Source of the DNA: an uncultured bacterium
GTDB lineage: Bacteria; Desulfobacterota; GWC2-55-46
Assembly (NCBI GenBank): GCA_905339405.1
Contig: CAJPGC010000001.1
Span: forward strand, 90,414-154,413
Direction: 5' to 3'
Length of the DNA stretch: 64,000 bases
Position numbers and translations under genes: made by a program
Notes under the pieces: model-generated
Databases searched by the model: none
What the model was told of the DNA's origin: nothing
Seen by the model: only the letters and a program-made list of their open reading frames with translations
Shown: positions 23,713-31,614 of the stretch, piece after piece
Numbering within the stretch: position 1 is the stretch's first letter
Layout: each line of letters begins with the position of its first letter

Positions 23713-24569
23713 CGCTGCCGGACTGGATGAAAGAGGCCCCAACTGCTGTATGCCCGGCATCGAGCGGGAAAGAGCGAAAGGGCTTTCTGGACAGGAGCCT
23801 CAGGAACTTCGCTTCTGTTTTGAAGCGGGCTTTCGCCTCCGGTAAGACGAAAGACGGGCCGATGCAGAATCTGGAGCCGAGGGCAAAGCTCGCCGGTTTT
23901 TTTCTTCTGATACTCGCCGCCGCCCTCTTTGAGAGCTGGATTTTCATATTAGCTTTACTCGTCATGACCGTCTGCCTTTCGGCAATGACGAAGGCCGGAG
24001 CCGCTCCATTATTGGTCCGCGCCCTTCCCGCGATAGTCTTTACGGCGGTTATGGCGGCCCCGGCCGTTTTCAGCTTCGTGACCCCGGGTGCTCCGCTCGC
24101 CGGGGTCGGCGGCTTGACGATAACCGCCGAGGGCGTAAGCACCGCGCTTTTTTTCGTGTTGAGGGTTTCTGCTATCGCGGCTCTGGCAGCCCTTTTGGTT
24201 TTGACGACTGCTGAGGCGGATTTTTTCAGGGGACTCGGCAGGCTCCTTCCGGGCTTTTTCAGCGCGGCGCTTTTTTTCACGTTCAAGTATTGCCTCATAC
24301 TCGTGAAGACGGCTGAAGGGGCGGCGCTGGCGAGGAAGTCCAGGACTATAGATTCAAGGGGCGTTAAGGAAGCCCAGAGGTGGTTCGCTTCAAGGGCGGC
24401 CTTCATCTTAAAGAAGTCGCTGAATACTGCCGAAGAGGTCAGCATGGCTATGGTCTCAAGGGGCTTTGAAGGCCGTGTAGCTACGGCCCCGGCAGGCCCT
24501 CTCGGGTTTGCCGAGTACCTCTGGCTCGGGGCCTCGAGCTTTTTCTTCTTTTTGTCATTCGGCTTCTGA
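23700..24569 (+). CDS. cbiQ: ECF cobalt transporter T component CbiQ
   Basis: A 289-residue membrane coupling protein. An unusually long polar N-terminal segment (about 60 residues) precedes LEPRAKLAGFFLLILAA, the usual start of the family. Four to five helices follow at about 65-85, 92-120, 135-185 and 265-285. The cytoplasmic coupling helices contain ARKSRTIDSRG and AMVSRGFEGR (the second is the conserved Ala-Arg-Gly type motif contacting the ATPase). It overlaps cbiM by 13 bases and is followed nine bases later by cbiO. Confidence 0.9.
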   Translation: MEKMTLPDWMKEAPTAVCPASSGKERKGFLDRSLRNFASVLKRAFASGKTKDGPMQNLEPRAKLAGFFLLILAAALFESWIFILALLVMTVCLSAMTKAGAAPLLVRALPAIVFTAVMAAPAVFSFVTPGAPLAGVGGLTITAEGVSTALFFVLRVSAIAALAALLVLTTAEADFFRGLGRLLPGFFSAALFFTFKYCLILVKTAEGAALARKSRTIDSRGVKEAQRWFASRAAFILKKSLNTAEEVSMAMVSRGFEGRVATAPAGPLGFAEYLWLGASSFFFFLSFGF

Positions 24570-24578
24570 GGGAGGCCA

Positions 24579-25388
24579 ATGGACGAGCTCTTCAGGTTAG
24601 AGGGAGTAAGCTACTCGTACGGGGACAATAGCGCCCTGAAGGACGTAAGCTTCTCGGTAGAGGCAGGCTCCTCTCTTGCGGTACTCGGGGCTAACGGCAG
24701 CGGCAAGTCGACCCTCATGAAGATACTCGACGGCCTCGTCTACCCGGAGACCGGCTCGGTCCTGTTCGCCGGGCAGCCCCTCACGGAAGCCGCGCTCCAT
24801 GGCGAGTTCCTAAAGTGCTTCAGGAAGAGAGTGGGCTTCGTCTTCTCCGAGCCCGACGTGCAGCTCTTCTGCTCGACAGTGGAAGAGGAGCTCTTTTTCG
24901 GCCCGCTCCAGCTGGGCATCGAAAGGCAGGAGGCGCAAAAGAGGGTCTCAGCTCTGCTTGACATGCTCGGCATTAGGGGGCTCGCGGAAAGGGCGCCCTA
25001 TACTCTCTCGAGCGGCGAGAAGAAAAAAGCGGCGATAGCCGCCGTGCTCGCGGTAAACCCGGACGTCCTGCTGCTCGACGAGCCGACGAACGGGCTGGAC
25101 CCGAGGACGCAGGTCTGGCTCTACGAGCTGCTCGACGCCCTGAAGGGCTCCGGCAAGACGATCGTGATGGCTACCCACGACTTGAGCCTCGCCGAGGACC
25201 TGTCCGAAAGGATAATCGTGCTCGACGAAGGGCACAGCGTTGCCGCCGACAGGAAGGCTGCCGCTGTGCTGGGCGACAAGGACCTGCTCCTGAAGGCGAA
25301 CATAATACATGAACACGCGCACCGGCACGGAGACATCATACACAGGCACAGCCACGGGCCATACTCCATACATGATGAACACGATTAG
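24579..25388 (+). CDS. cbiO: ECF cobalt transporter ATPase CbiO with His-rich tail
   Basis: A 269-residue ABC ATPase. Walker A is LGANGSGKST, the Q-loop is in GFVFSEPDVQLF, the signature is TLSSGEKKKAAIA, Walker B is VLLLDEPTNGLD and the switch His is in ATHDLSLAE. The last 25 residues are rich in His (HEHAHRHGDIIHRHSHG), an uncommon addition that may bind cobalt or nickel at the cytoplasmic mouth. It powers uptake with CbiM and CbiQ. It lies in the middle of the riboswitch-controlled operon. Confidence 0.95.
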   Translation: MDELFRLEGVSYSYGDNSALKDVSFSVEAGSSLAVLGANGSGKSTLMKILDGLVYPETGSVLFAGQPLTEAALHGEFLKCFRKRVGFVFSEPDVQLFCSTVEEELFFGPLQLGIERQEAQKRVSALLDMLGIRGLAERAPYTLSSGEKKKAAIAAVLAVNPDVLLLDEPTNGLDPRTQVWLYELLDALKGSGKTIVMATHDLSLAEDLSERIIVLDEGHSVAADRKAAAVLGDKDLLLKANIIHEHAHRHGDIIHRHSHGPYSIHDEHD

Positions 25389-25419
25389 GCATCATAAAAA
25401 CGAAGGAGGCTTTTGCAGT

Positions 25420-26727
25420 ATGATGAGATACGTCGTTTTCACGCTCGCGTTCATGTTCGTTTTCGCGGGTGCGGGTTTTGCCCAGGACACCGAGGTCGAG
25501 GATTTGAAACGCAGGGTCGAGGAGCTCGAAAAGAGGGTGGCTGACGGCAAGGAAGTCACCGAAGAGCTAGGCCACAGGAGGCTGCACCCGGTACACAGCG
25601 TCTACGGACTTACGGTAAGCGGCAGCGTAACCGCCACGGCCCACGGCGCGGCAGTAGAGGGCGGTAACGGCCCGAGCGGCGAGGGCGCTTTCTCCGCCGA
25701 CCTGGTCGTCGAGACCCCGGTAGGCGAGAAGGGCAGGGCGGTGCTGGTATTCGACTTCCAGAGGGGAGCTGGAATGGATTTCGGGACTTCCGGCATAGGT
25801 TTTGCCACGAACCCCAACGGCGCTGGCACCGGCTATAACGCCGACATAGAGGCCTTCAACGACTCGAACGTACATTTGACGCAGGCCTATTACGAGCGCG
25901 ACGTCAACGAGAGGCTCTCGTTCTCCGTCGGCCAGCTCGACATAACCGGCTACTTCGACGCCAACGAGTTCGCCAACGACGAGAGGTCGCAGTTCATGGC
26001 ACCGGTCTTCGTTAATAACCCCGTCATCGAGTTCGGCGGCTCGGAAGACTTCTACGCTCTCGGCGTGCGCGCGACCTGCGCGCCTACAGAGAACATCGCT
26101 GTAACGCTGGGCGCTTTCGAGGGCGACGGCGACTATACCGACACCTTTGACAAGCCGTTCCTCATGGCCGAGGCCGACTTCGCCTTCAAACCTTTTGGCA
26201 TGGACGGCAATTACAGGGTATACTACTGGTACAGGGGGGCAAGGCCCGACCTTGACACCTCTGACCTGACGCTGGCTGAAACGGTCGCGACCCCGGCAAA
26301 CTTGATGCTCCTCGAGGACTTCAACAACGGAGTTGGCATAAGCATAGACCAGATGGTCTCCGAGAACGTCGGCGTATGGCTGAGGGCCGGCCTCCAGAGG
26401 GAGCAGGTGGCCCAGTTCGACAAGTTCGTCGGCGCCGGCGTAAACGTAGCAGGTGAGTTCTTCGGCCGTGCGAACGACAGAATGGGCTTCGGCTACGGCG
26501 CGAGCTTCATGGGGCAGGACTACGAGGATTATCTCAACACCCTCGGCGCTTTCGAGTCTGCCACCGAGCATTACCTGGAGCTCTATTACAACTACGCCGT
26601 GGAGCACGCCGGGCCTGACGAGGGCTTCCACGTCTCTCCGGACTTCCAGTACGTCGTGAACCCGGGCGGCGACAAGAACGCGCCGAGTGCTTTCATTTAC
26701 GGTATCAGGCTGCAGACATACTTCTAA
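25420..26727 (+). CDS. Outer-membrane porin (OprB-like) in the cobalamin operon
   Basis: A 435-residue beta-barrel protein. The signal peptide (about residues 1-20, ending GAGFA) is followed by a coiled coil (VEDLKRRVEELEKRVADG), as in trimeric porins, then alternating beta strands ending in the Phe-terminated RLQTYF, the outer-membrane assembly signal. Mid-protein HLTQAYYERDVNERLSFSVG resembles carbohydrate-selective porins of the OprB group. Being downstream of the B12 riboswitch and cbiMQO, it is a candidate outer-membrane route for Co2+ or corrinoid. AAGGAGG lies ten bases before the ATG; a second ATG follows at 25423. Confidence 0.82.
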   Translation: MMRYVVFTLAFMFVFAGAGFAQDTEVEDLKRRVEELEKRVADGKEVTEELGHRRLHPVHSVYGLTVSGSVTATAHGAAVEGGNGPSGEGAFSADLVVETPVGEKGRAVLVFDFQRGAGMDFGTSGIGFATNPNGAGTGYNADIEAFNDSNVHLTQAYYERDVNERLSFSVGQLDITGYFDANEFANDERSQFMAPVFVNNPVIEFGGSEDFYALGVRATCAPTENIAVTLGAFEGDGDYTDTFDKPFLMAEADFAFKPFGMDGNYRVYYWYRGARPDLDTSDLTLAETVATPANLMLLEDFNNGVGISIDQMVSENVGVWLRAGLQREQVAQFDKFVGAGVNVAGEFFGRANDRMGFGYGASFMGQDYEDYLNTLGAFESATEHYLELYYNYAVEHAGPDEGFHVSPDFQYVVNPGGDKNAPSAFIYGIRLQTYF

Positions 26728-26755
26728 AGAAGGTTGATTGCTTTTCTTTACTGCC

Positions 26756-26844
26756 GTCATTGCGAGGAGCGAAGCGGCGACAAAGCAATCTCGGAGTGTT
26801 CTATTTATATAAAGACGAGATTGCCACGCTTCGCTCGCAATGAC
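26756..26844. repeat. 89-bp MITE-like inverted repeat (GTCATTGCGAG family)
   Basis: The ends are GTCATTGCGAGGAGCGAAGC and GCTTCGCTCGCAATGAC, with inner AGCAATCTC and GAGATTGC also complementary. The element can fold as one long hairpin with a short AT-rich loop. It sits between the porin gene and cbtB inside the cobalamin operon, so it is transcribed. I recall similar dispersed repeats in many bacterial genomes; not verified here. Confidence 0.85.
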
Positions 26845-26883
26845 AAATAATAACGTATCATCATTAATAGAGGAGGAACTTGA

Positions 26884-27057
26884 ATGGAGAGGATACTTAC
26901 GGGAGTAAACGGAAACGCCCTGCTGATGCAGGCCCTGATGGTGGTCATATTCGCCGTCATGGCGGTGACGATAGCCTACGGCGTGGAAACGGTAGCCCCC
27001 GGCGTGCACGACGCCTTCCACGACTTCAGGCACGTCATCGGCATGCCCTGCCACTGA
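26884..27057 (+). CDS. cbtB: CbtB-type cobalt transporter subunit, 57 residues
   Basis: A one-helix membrane protein: hydrophobic segment at about residues 14-36, then a His-rich end VHDAFHDFRHVIGMPCH. The H-x3-H-x4-H and terminal PCH pattern matches CbtB, a small subunit of B12-regulated cobalt transporters predicted from riboswitch regulons. GAGGAACTTGA precedes the ATG. It follows the 89-bp inverted repeat and is 11 bases before a five-helix partner. The presence of both an ECF importer and CbtB suggests two cobalt uptake routes in one operon. Confidence 0.85.
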   Translation: MERILTGVNGNALLMQALMVVIFAVMAVTIAYGVETVAPGVHDAFHDFRHVIGMPCH

Positions 27058-27068
27058 GGTAGATTGGA

Positions 27069-27482
27069 ATGAACCTGAAAGAGTATTTGAAATCCGGCGT
27101 CATCGCCGGGGTCGTCTGGGGCTGGCTTTCGTACCTGACCAACGCTGTCACCGGGGTGTTCCCGTTTGAAGGGAGCTTCGCCCAGGACATAGTGTCGTTC
27201 TCGTTCGCGGGGGCGGTCTTCGGCCTGGGGACAGGGGCATCTCTCGCCCTCTTCGGCCGTTTCATCCCGTTCAGGTCCGTTGTCGCGAGGGCGGTCTTCG
27301 CTTCCGCCTTCATCTGGATAGCGCTGAGGCTGGTTGGCGACATGCTTTCAATGATGGAGCCTGAAAGGTATCACCTCTTTACGCCCGGGACAATCCAGGG
27401 ACTTGGTTTGTCGATCGTTCTCGGCGCGATCCTGGGTATCCTGGTGAGAAAGGCCGCAGGCCCGGCGCCAGTGAACGCATGA
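27069..27482 (+). CDS. Membrane protein paired with CbtB, possible divergent CbtA
   Basis: A 137-residue membrane protein with four hydrophobic helices at about residues 7-25, 38-65, 75-92 and 110-130. It starts MNLKEYLKSGVIAGVVWGWL. Position right after cbtB is that of CbtA, but known CbtA proteins are longer and have conserved His-containing motifs I cannot find here. Either it is a reduced CbtA or an unrelated partner. It precedes cbiD by nine bases. Cobalt transport is inferred only from position. Confidence 0.6.
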   Translation: MNLKEYLKSGVIAGVVWGWLSYLTNAVTGVFPFEGSFAQDIVSFSFAGAVFGLGTGASLALFGRFIPFRSVVARAVFASAFIWIALRLVGDMLSMMEPERYHLFTPGTIQGLGLSIVLGAILGILVRKAAGPAPVNA

Positions 27483-27491
27483 GGCGCTAGT

Positions 27492-28562
27492 TTGCTTAGA
27501 AAAGGATATACGACAGGCACATGTGCCGCTGCCGGAGCCAAGGCAGCGGCACACGCGCTTCTGGGCGGAAAGGCCCTCTCTTCGGTCGAGGTCACGCTGC
27601 CTTCAGGCTCATCTCTTACCATCCCGGTGAAATCGGTAAAGGTGTCGGACGGAGCCGCCCGCGCGGTCGTCATAAAAGACGCGGGGGACGACCCGGACGT
27701 AACCAACGGCGCTGAGTTCGTGGCCGAGGTAAGGGTTGCTGGGCAGAACGCCGTCAAGCCGTCGGTTGCGATAAGGGGTGGGGAGGGCGTAGGCGTTGTC
27801 ACGAGGCCCGGGCTCAAGGTTGCCCCTGGAAGGCCAGCGATAAACCCGGTGCCGCTGAAGATGATACGCGCCGCGCTACTGGAAGCCGCCAGGGCCCACG
27901 GCAGCCGCGCCGCGCTCGTCGTCACGATATCGGTGCCGAAGGGAAGGGAGCTCGCTGAGCGCACCATGAACGCGAGGCTCGGGATAATGGGCGGCATCTC
28001 CATTCTCGGCACGAGCGGCATAGTCGAGCCGATGTCGCTTGCAGCCTACACCCATTCGATAAGCCTCGGGGTCGACGTTGCGCTGGCAAGCGGGCTTACC
28101 GAGGTCGTCTTCTCCACCGGCAGGTCGAGCGAGAAGGTCGCCGAAAGGGAGCTACCTTTGCCTGAAGTGGCCTTCGTCCTCACGGGCGACCACATGGGCC
28201 ATGCGCTCCGCGACGCGGCGGGAAGGAAGGGGCTCGAGCTCATTACAGTCGCCGGACAGTTCGGCAAATTCACGAAGCTTGCGGCAGGGCACTTCGAGAC
28301 CCATTGCTCTGACTCTTCCGTCGAGTTCGCGTTCTTGGGCGGGCTTTGCGCCCGTTTCTCGGCAAGTGATGCTATTGTCAAAAAGGTCCTCTCCGCCAAC
28401 ACGGCGAGGGAAGTATATTTATTATTGAAGGAAAAAGGGCCCCGGGAAGTGATAACCGAGGTCACGAGGCTTGTAAGGGAAAATTCGGAAAGGATAGCCG
28501 GAAAGAAGGTGCGGGCCGTTCTCGTTGGATATGAGAACGACCTGGCCTCGAGCGCGGGATGA
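27492..28562 (+). CDS. cbiD: Cobalt-precorrin-5B C1-methyltransferase CbiD
   Basis: A 356-residue enzyme of the anaerobic corrin pathway that methylates C1 with loss of acetaldehyde. The family opening is RKGYTTGTCAAAGAKAAAH; other marks are DAGDDPDVTNG, GEGVGVVTRPGL, AINPVPLKMI and ILGTSGIVEPMS. Translation starts at TTG (27492), supported by GAGG seven bases upstream and by the conserved N-terminus; no ATG fits. Its stop overlaps the next ATG by four bases (ATGA). Confidence 0.95.
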   Translation: MLRKGYTTGTCAAAGAKAAAHALLGGKALSSVEVTLPSGSSLTIPVKSVKVSDGAARAVVIKDAGDDPDVTNGAEFVAEVRVAGQNAVKPSVAIRGGEGVGVVTRPGLKVAPGRPAINPVPLKMIRAALLEAARAHGSRAALVVTISVPKGRELAERTMNARLGIMGGISILGTSGIVEPMSLAAYTHSISLGVDVALASGLTEVVFSTGRSSEKVAERELPLPEVAFVLTGDHMGHALRDAAGRKGLELITVAGQFGKFTKLAAGHFETHCSDSSVEFAFLGGLCARFSASDAIVKKVLSANTAREVYLLLKEKGPREVITEVTRLVRENSERIAGKKVRAVLVGYENDLASSAG

Positions 28563-29773
28563 TATACGTCATAGGCATAGGCATAAACGGCAGGGCAAGC
28601 CTCCTCGAGGGGCCTGCCCGCCTCATCGATGAAGCAGGGCTCCTCGTAGGCGGCAGGCGCCACCTCGACGAGTTCCCTGGCGCTAAAGGGCTGAAGGTCC
28701 CGTTCAAGGGGCTTTCTGAGGCCGCTTCCTCGATACGGGATTTCCTCAGACGCGGCAAGGGCCACGCCGTGGTGCTCGCGACCGGCGACCCGCTTCTTTT
28801 CGGCATAGGCTCTTTCATATTGAAGGAGTTCGGCAAGGACGCAGTCGAGATAATACCAAACGTGAGCGCCGTGCAGGAGGCTTTCGCCAGGATAAAAGAA
28901 GATATGAACGGCGTGAAGGTGCTGAGCGCCCACGGCAGAGAGGCTGACATCGGTCTTTTAGCCGATGAAGTCGCCGCAAACGCGAAGCTCGCGCTTTTCA
29001 CCGACAAGGAAAACAGCCCTGCGAGGCTCTCGAAAGAGCTGTTGGAGCGCGGTGTGCCGGACTTGAGGGCGTTTGTCTGCGAGGCGCTGGGCACCGGCAG
29101 GGAACGCATCTTCGAGGGCACGCTTAAAACTGTCGCCCGTAAACGCTCGTTCGACCCGCTCAACGTCTTCATCATGCTTAACGAAAAGGGCGGCCCTCAA
29201 AAAAGCGGCTTCGGCTTCCCCGACAGCCTTTTCAGCCACTCGGGCGGCATGATAACAAAAGAAGAGCTCCGCGTCATCGCTCTGGCCAAGCTCGCTGTGG
29301 CGAGACATTCGGTCGTCTGGGACATTGGCGCGTGCTCTGGGTCGGTCGCGATCGAGGCGGCCCGCCTTACCACCGGGGAAGTCTACGCGATAGAAAAAAA
29401 CAAGGAGCGCGCAGCCGACATAGTGGAGAACGCGGCACGCTTCAAGACCCGTAACCTTACAGTTGTAAAGGGCGCGGCCCCCGGTGCGTTGAAAGGCCTT
29501 CCCGCGCCTGACGCAGTATTTGTAGGAGGAGGCGGGGAAGACATAGTGAAGATATTGTCGGTGGCCGCCAGAAGGCTTAAAAAAGGGGGCCGTCTGGTCG
29601 TGAACGCCGTCACGATGGAGACTTCGTCGAAGGCAATTGATTTTCTCGCAAAAAAAGGATGGGAAAAGGAGCTTCTTCTCGTGAGCGTATCAAGGTCGAA
29701 GAAAGCCGGAGGGCTTACCATGCTCGCGGCCCACAACCCGCTCTTCATCATAGCGGCAAGGAGGCCGGTGTGA
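28559..29773 (+). CDS. cbiET: CbiE-CbiT fusion: cobalt-precorrin-7 C5-methyltransferase and C15-methyltransferase (decarboxylating)
   Basis: A 404-residue protein equivalent to CobL of the aerobic route. Residues 1-205 are CbiE (GIGINGRASLLEGPARL; VLATGDPLLFGIG; IIPNVSAVQEAFAR). Residues about 220-400 are CbiT, a class I SAM methyltransferase (ELRVIALAKLAV; VVWDIGACSGSVAIEAA; DAVFVGGGGED). It couples to cbiD through an ATGA overlap and to cbiL through a GTGA overlap. Both active domains look complete. Confidence 0.95.
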   Translation: MIYVIGIGINGRASLLEGPARLIDEAGLLVGGRRHLDEFPGAKGLKVPFKGLSEAASSIRDFLRRGKGHAVVLATGDPLLFGIGSFILKEFGKDAVEIIPNVSAVQEAFARIKEDMNGVKVLSAHGREADIGLLADEVAANAKLALFTDKENSPARLSKELLERGVPDLRAFVCEALGTGRERIFEGTLKTVARKRSFDPLNVFIMLNEKGGPQKSGFGFPDSLFSHSGGMITKEELRVIALAKLAVARHSVVWDIGACSGSVAIEAARLTTGEVYAIEKNKERAADIVENAARFKTRNLTVVKGAAPGALKGLPAPDAVFVGGGGEDIVKILSVAARRLKKGGRLVVNAVTMETSSKAIDFLAKKGWEKELLLVSVSRSKKAGGLTMLAAHNPLFIIAARRPV

Positions 29774-30483
29774 AGACTGGTATATTCTACGGAGTGGGCG
29801 TCGGCCCCGGAGACCCGGAACTCATAACTATAAAGGCCGTAAACGTCATCAAGGCGTCACCTGTCATCGCAGTTCCCAGGTCGAGCGACAAGGGCACGAG
29901 CCGCGCGCTCGACATAATAAAGGGGGTGCTCGACTTCGGCGGCAAGGAGCTCCTCGAGCTGCCGTTCCCGATGACGAAGGACAGGGAAGAGCTCGTATCT
30001 TCGAGGAGGCAGGCCGCTTCCCTTGTGGCCGAGAGGCTTTCAAAGGGTCAGGACGTCGCCTTCATAACCCTCGGCGACCCTCTTGTCTTCTCGACCTTCA
30101 GCTACCTCATACCGTTCGTAAGGGAGCTCGCGCCGCTCTCTGGGATAAAGGCCGTGCCCGGCGTGACCTCGTTTTCAGCGGCGGCCTCCCTCCTGTCAAT
30201 GCCTCTTGCGGAAACGGACGAGAGAGTTATAATTGTACCTGCCGCGTACGAGCTTGAAAAGGTGAGCCAGGCGCTCAATGCCGCCGATACCGTCGTCCTC
30301 ATGAAGGTCAACAGGGCCATCGACAGCATAATCGACCTCATAGAGGGAGCTGGCCTTGCCGGAAAGGCCTTCTTCGTCTCGAGGGCTGGCTGGCCCGAAG
30401 AAGAGATAGTAACGGACCTCATGAAGATAAGGGGCACGAAGCCCGACTACTTCTCGATGATAATAATAAGGAAAAATGGCTGA
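29770..30483 (+). CDS. cbiL: Cobalt-precorrin-2 C20-methyltransferase CbiL
   Basis: A 237-residue tetrapyrrole methylase. The GTG start at 29770 overlaps the cbiET stop by four bases and gives the usual opening FYGVGVGPGDPELITIKAV (glycine-rich SAM loop). FITLGDPLVFSTFSYL and AVPGVTSFSAAASLL are the other SAM-site motifs. It adds the third methyl group to the ring. Its last eight bases overlap cbiF. Confidence 0.95.
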   Translation: MKTGIFYGVGVGPGDPELITIKAVNVIKASPVIAVPRSSDKGTSRALDIIKGVLDFGGKELLELPFPMTKDREELVSSRRQAASLVAERLSKGQDVAFITLGDPLVFSTFSYLIPFVRELAPLSGIKAVPGVTSFSAAASLLSMPLAETDERVIIVPAAYELEKVSQALNAADTVVLMKVNRAIDSIIDLIEGAGLAGKAFFVSRAGWPEEEIVTDLMKIRGTKPDYFSMIIIRKNG

Positions 30484-31246
30484 GAACAGGGACAACGCTA
30501 AGGTTTTTTTCGTCGGCACCGGCCCGGGAGACCCGGAGCTCATAACGGTCAGGGGCATGAACCTGCTGAAGACGGCTGACCTCGTCATCTACGCCGGCTC
30601 TCTCGTGAGGGAAAAGGTGCTCGGATACTGCGAGAGCTCTCCCGAGATAAGGAACAGCGCATCCATGAGCCTCGGCGAGATAACTTCTCTCATGGTCGAA
30701 GCCGTCCGCGCCGGAAAAAAAGTGGTGCGCCTCCACACGGGAGACCCCTCCCTTTACGGAGCGCTCCGCGAGCAGGCCGACGTACTTGAAAAAGAAGGCG
30801 TCGCGTACGAGGTCGTCCCCGGCGTCTCTTCAGCTTTCGCTTCAGCGGCCGCTCTCAAGAGGGAGTTGACGCTCCCCGGGGTGACGCAGACCGTCATATT
30901 TACGCGGGTCGAGGGAAGGACGCCGGTTCCAGAAAAAGAGAGACTATCCCTACTTGCAGCCCACGGCGCGACCATCTGCATATTCCTGAGCGTTGCCATG
31001 ATGGACGAGGTGGTAAGGGAGCTTTCCGCCGGCTACCCGCAGGATACGCCGGTTGCGGTCGTGTACAGGGCCTCATGGGAAGACGAATCGGTCGTGAAGG
31101 GCACGCTTTCGGATATAGCGAAAAAGGTTGCCGAGGCCGGGATAAATAGACAGGCGATGATAATAGTCGGACAGGCGATAGGAGACAACCCGGGCGAGAA
31201 CTCGAAGCTCTATGACGCCGGTTTCAGCCACGGGTACAGGGAATGA
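30476..31246 (+). CDS. cbiF: Cobalt-precorrin-4 C11-methyltransferase CbiF
   Basis: A 256-residue tetrapyrrole methylase. FFVGTGPGDPELITVRG is the SAM loop; VVRLHTGDPSLYGALREQ and EVVPGVSSAFASAAALKREL are typical for CbiF/CobM. VIYAGSLV and LPGVTQTVIFTRVEGRTPV are strong family marks. It overlaps cbiL by eight bases and the VanZ-like gene by four (ATGA). Confidence 0.96.
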   Translation: MAENRDNAKVFFVGTGPGDPELITVRGMNLLKTADLVIYAGSLVREKVLGYCESSPEIRNSASMSLGEITSLMVEAVRAGKKVVRLHTGDPSLYGALREQADVLEKEGVAYEVVPGVSSAFASAAALKRELTLPGVTQTVIFTRVEGRTPVPEKERLSLLAAHGATICIFLSVAMMDEVVRELSAGYPQDTPVAVVYRASWEDESVVKGTLSDIAKKVAEAGINRQAMIIVGQAIGDNPGENSKLYDAGFSHGYRE

Positions 31247-31614
31247 GGCCGTTCCTCTATTATCCGGTCCCTGCCGCGCTTTACGCCGTTCTCGTGCTGG
31301 TCCTTTCGCTCCTGCCTAATTCAGGGGGGCCGTCCCAGGGCTGGGACAAGGCCAACCACTTCATCGCCTACGCCGTGATGTCTTTCCTGTTCATGCGGGC
31401 CGCGGCAGCTAAGGGCGTCTCTTCAGCAAGGGCCGCTTTCGCCGCCGTCGCCGTTGCCACGTTCTTCGGCATCGGCGTCGAGTTCCTTCAGGCGCTCACT
31501 CCGACGAGGCAGGCCGAGGCTCTGGACGCGCTTGCCAATGCGCTTGGCGCGCTCCTGGGGGCCGCTCTCTTGAGTTTCATAAAATACAGGGCGGAGGTGA
31601 AAAGATGCTTGTAG
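31243..31614 (+). CDS. VanZ-like membrane protein in the cobalamin operon
   Basis: A 123-residue protein with about four helices. VLSLLPNSGG, WDKANHFIAYAVMSFLF, FGIGVEFLQALTPTRQAEALDALANALGA (landmarks WDK.NHF.AY and GVEF.Q) are the VanZ family pattern. VanZ of glycopeptide operons gives low teicoplanin resistance, but most members have no known role. It overlaps cbiF by an ATGA and the creatininase-like gene by ten bases, so it is an integral member of the operon. A link to cobalamin is not explained. Confidence 0.8.
   Translation: MRPFLYYPVPAALYAVLVLVLSLLPNSGGPSQGWDKANHFIAYAVMSFLFMRAAAAKGVSSARAAFAAVAVATFFGIGVEFLQALTPTRQAEALDALANALGALLGAALLSFIKYRAEVKRCL

Noticed and set aside
25567..27054. 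A 495-codon open frame on the minus strand
   Set aside because: It runs antisense through the porin gene, the inverted repeat and cbtB, is rich in residues typical of antisense translation of GC-rich genes, and matches no known protein.
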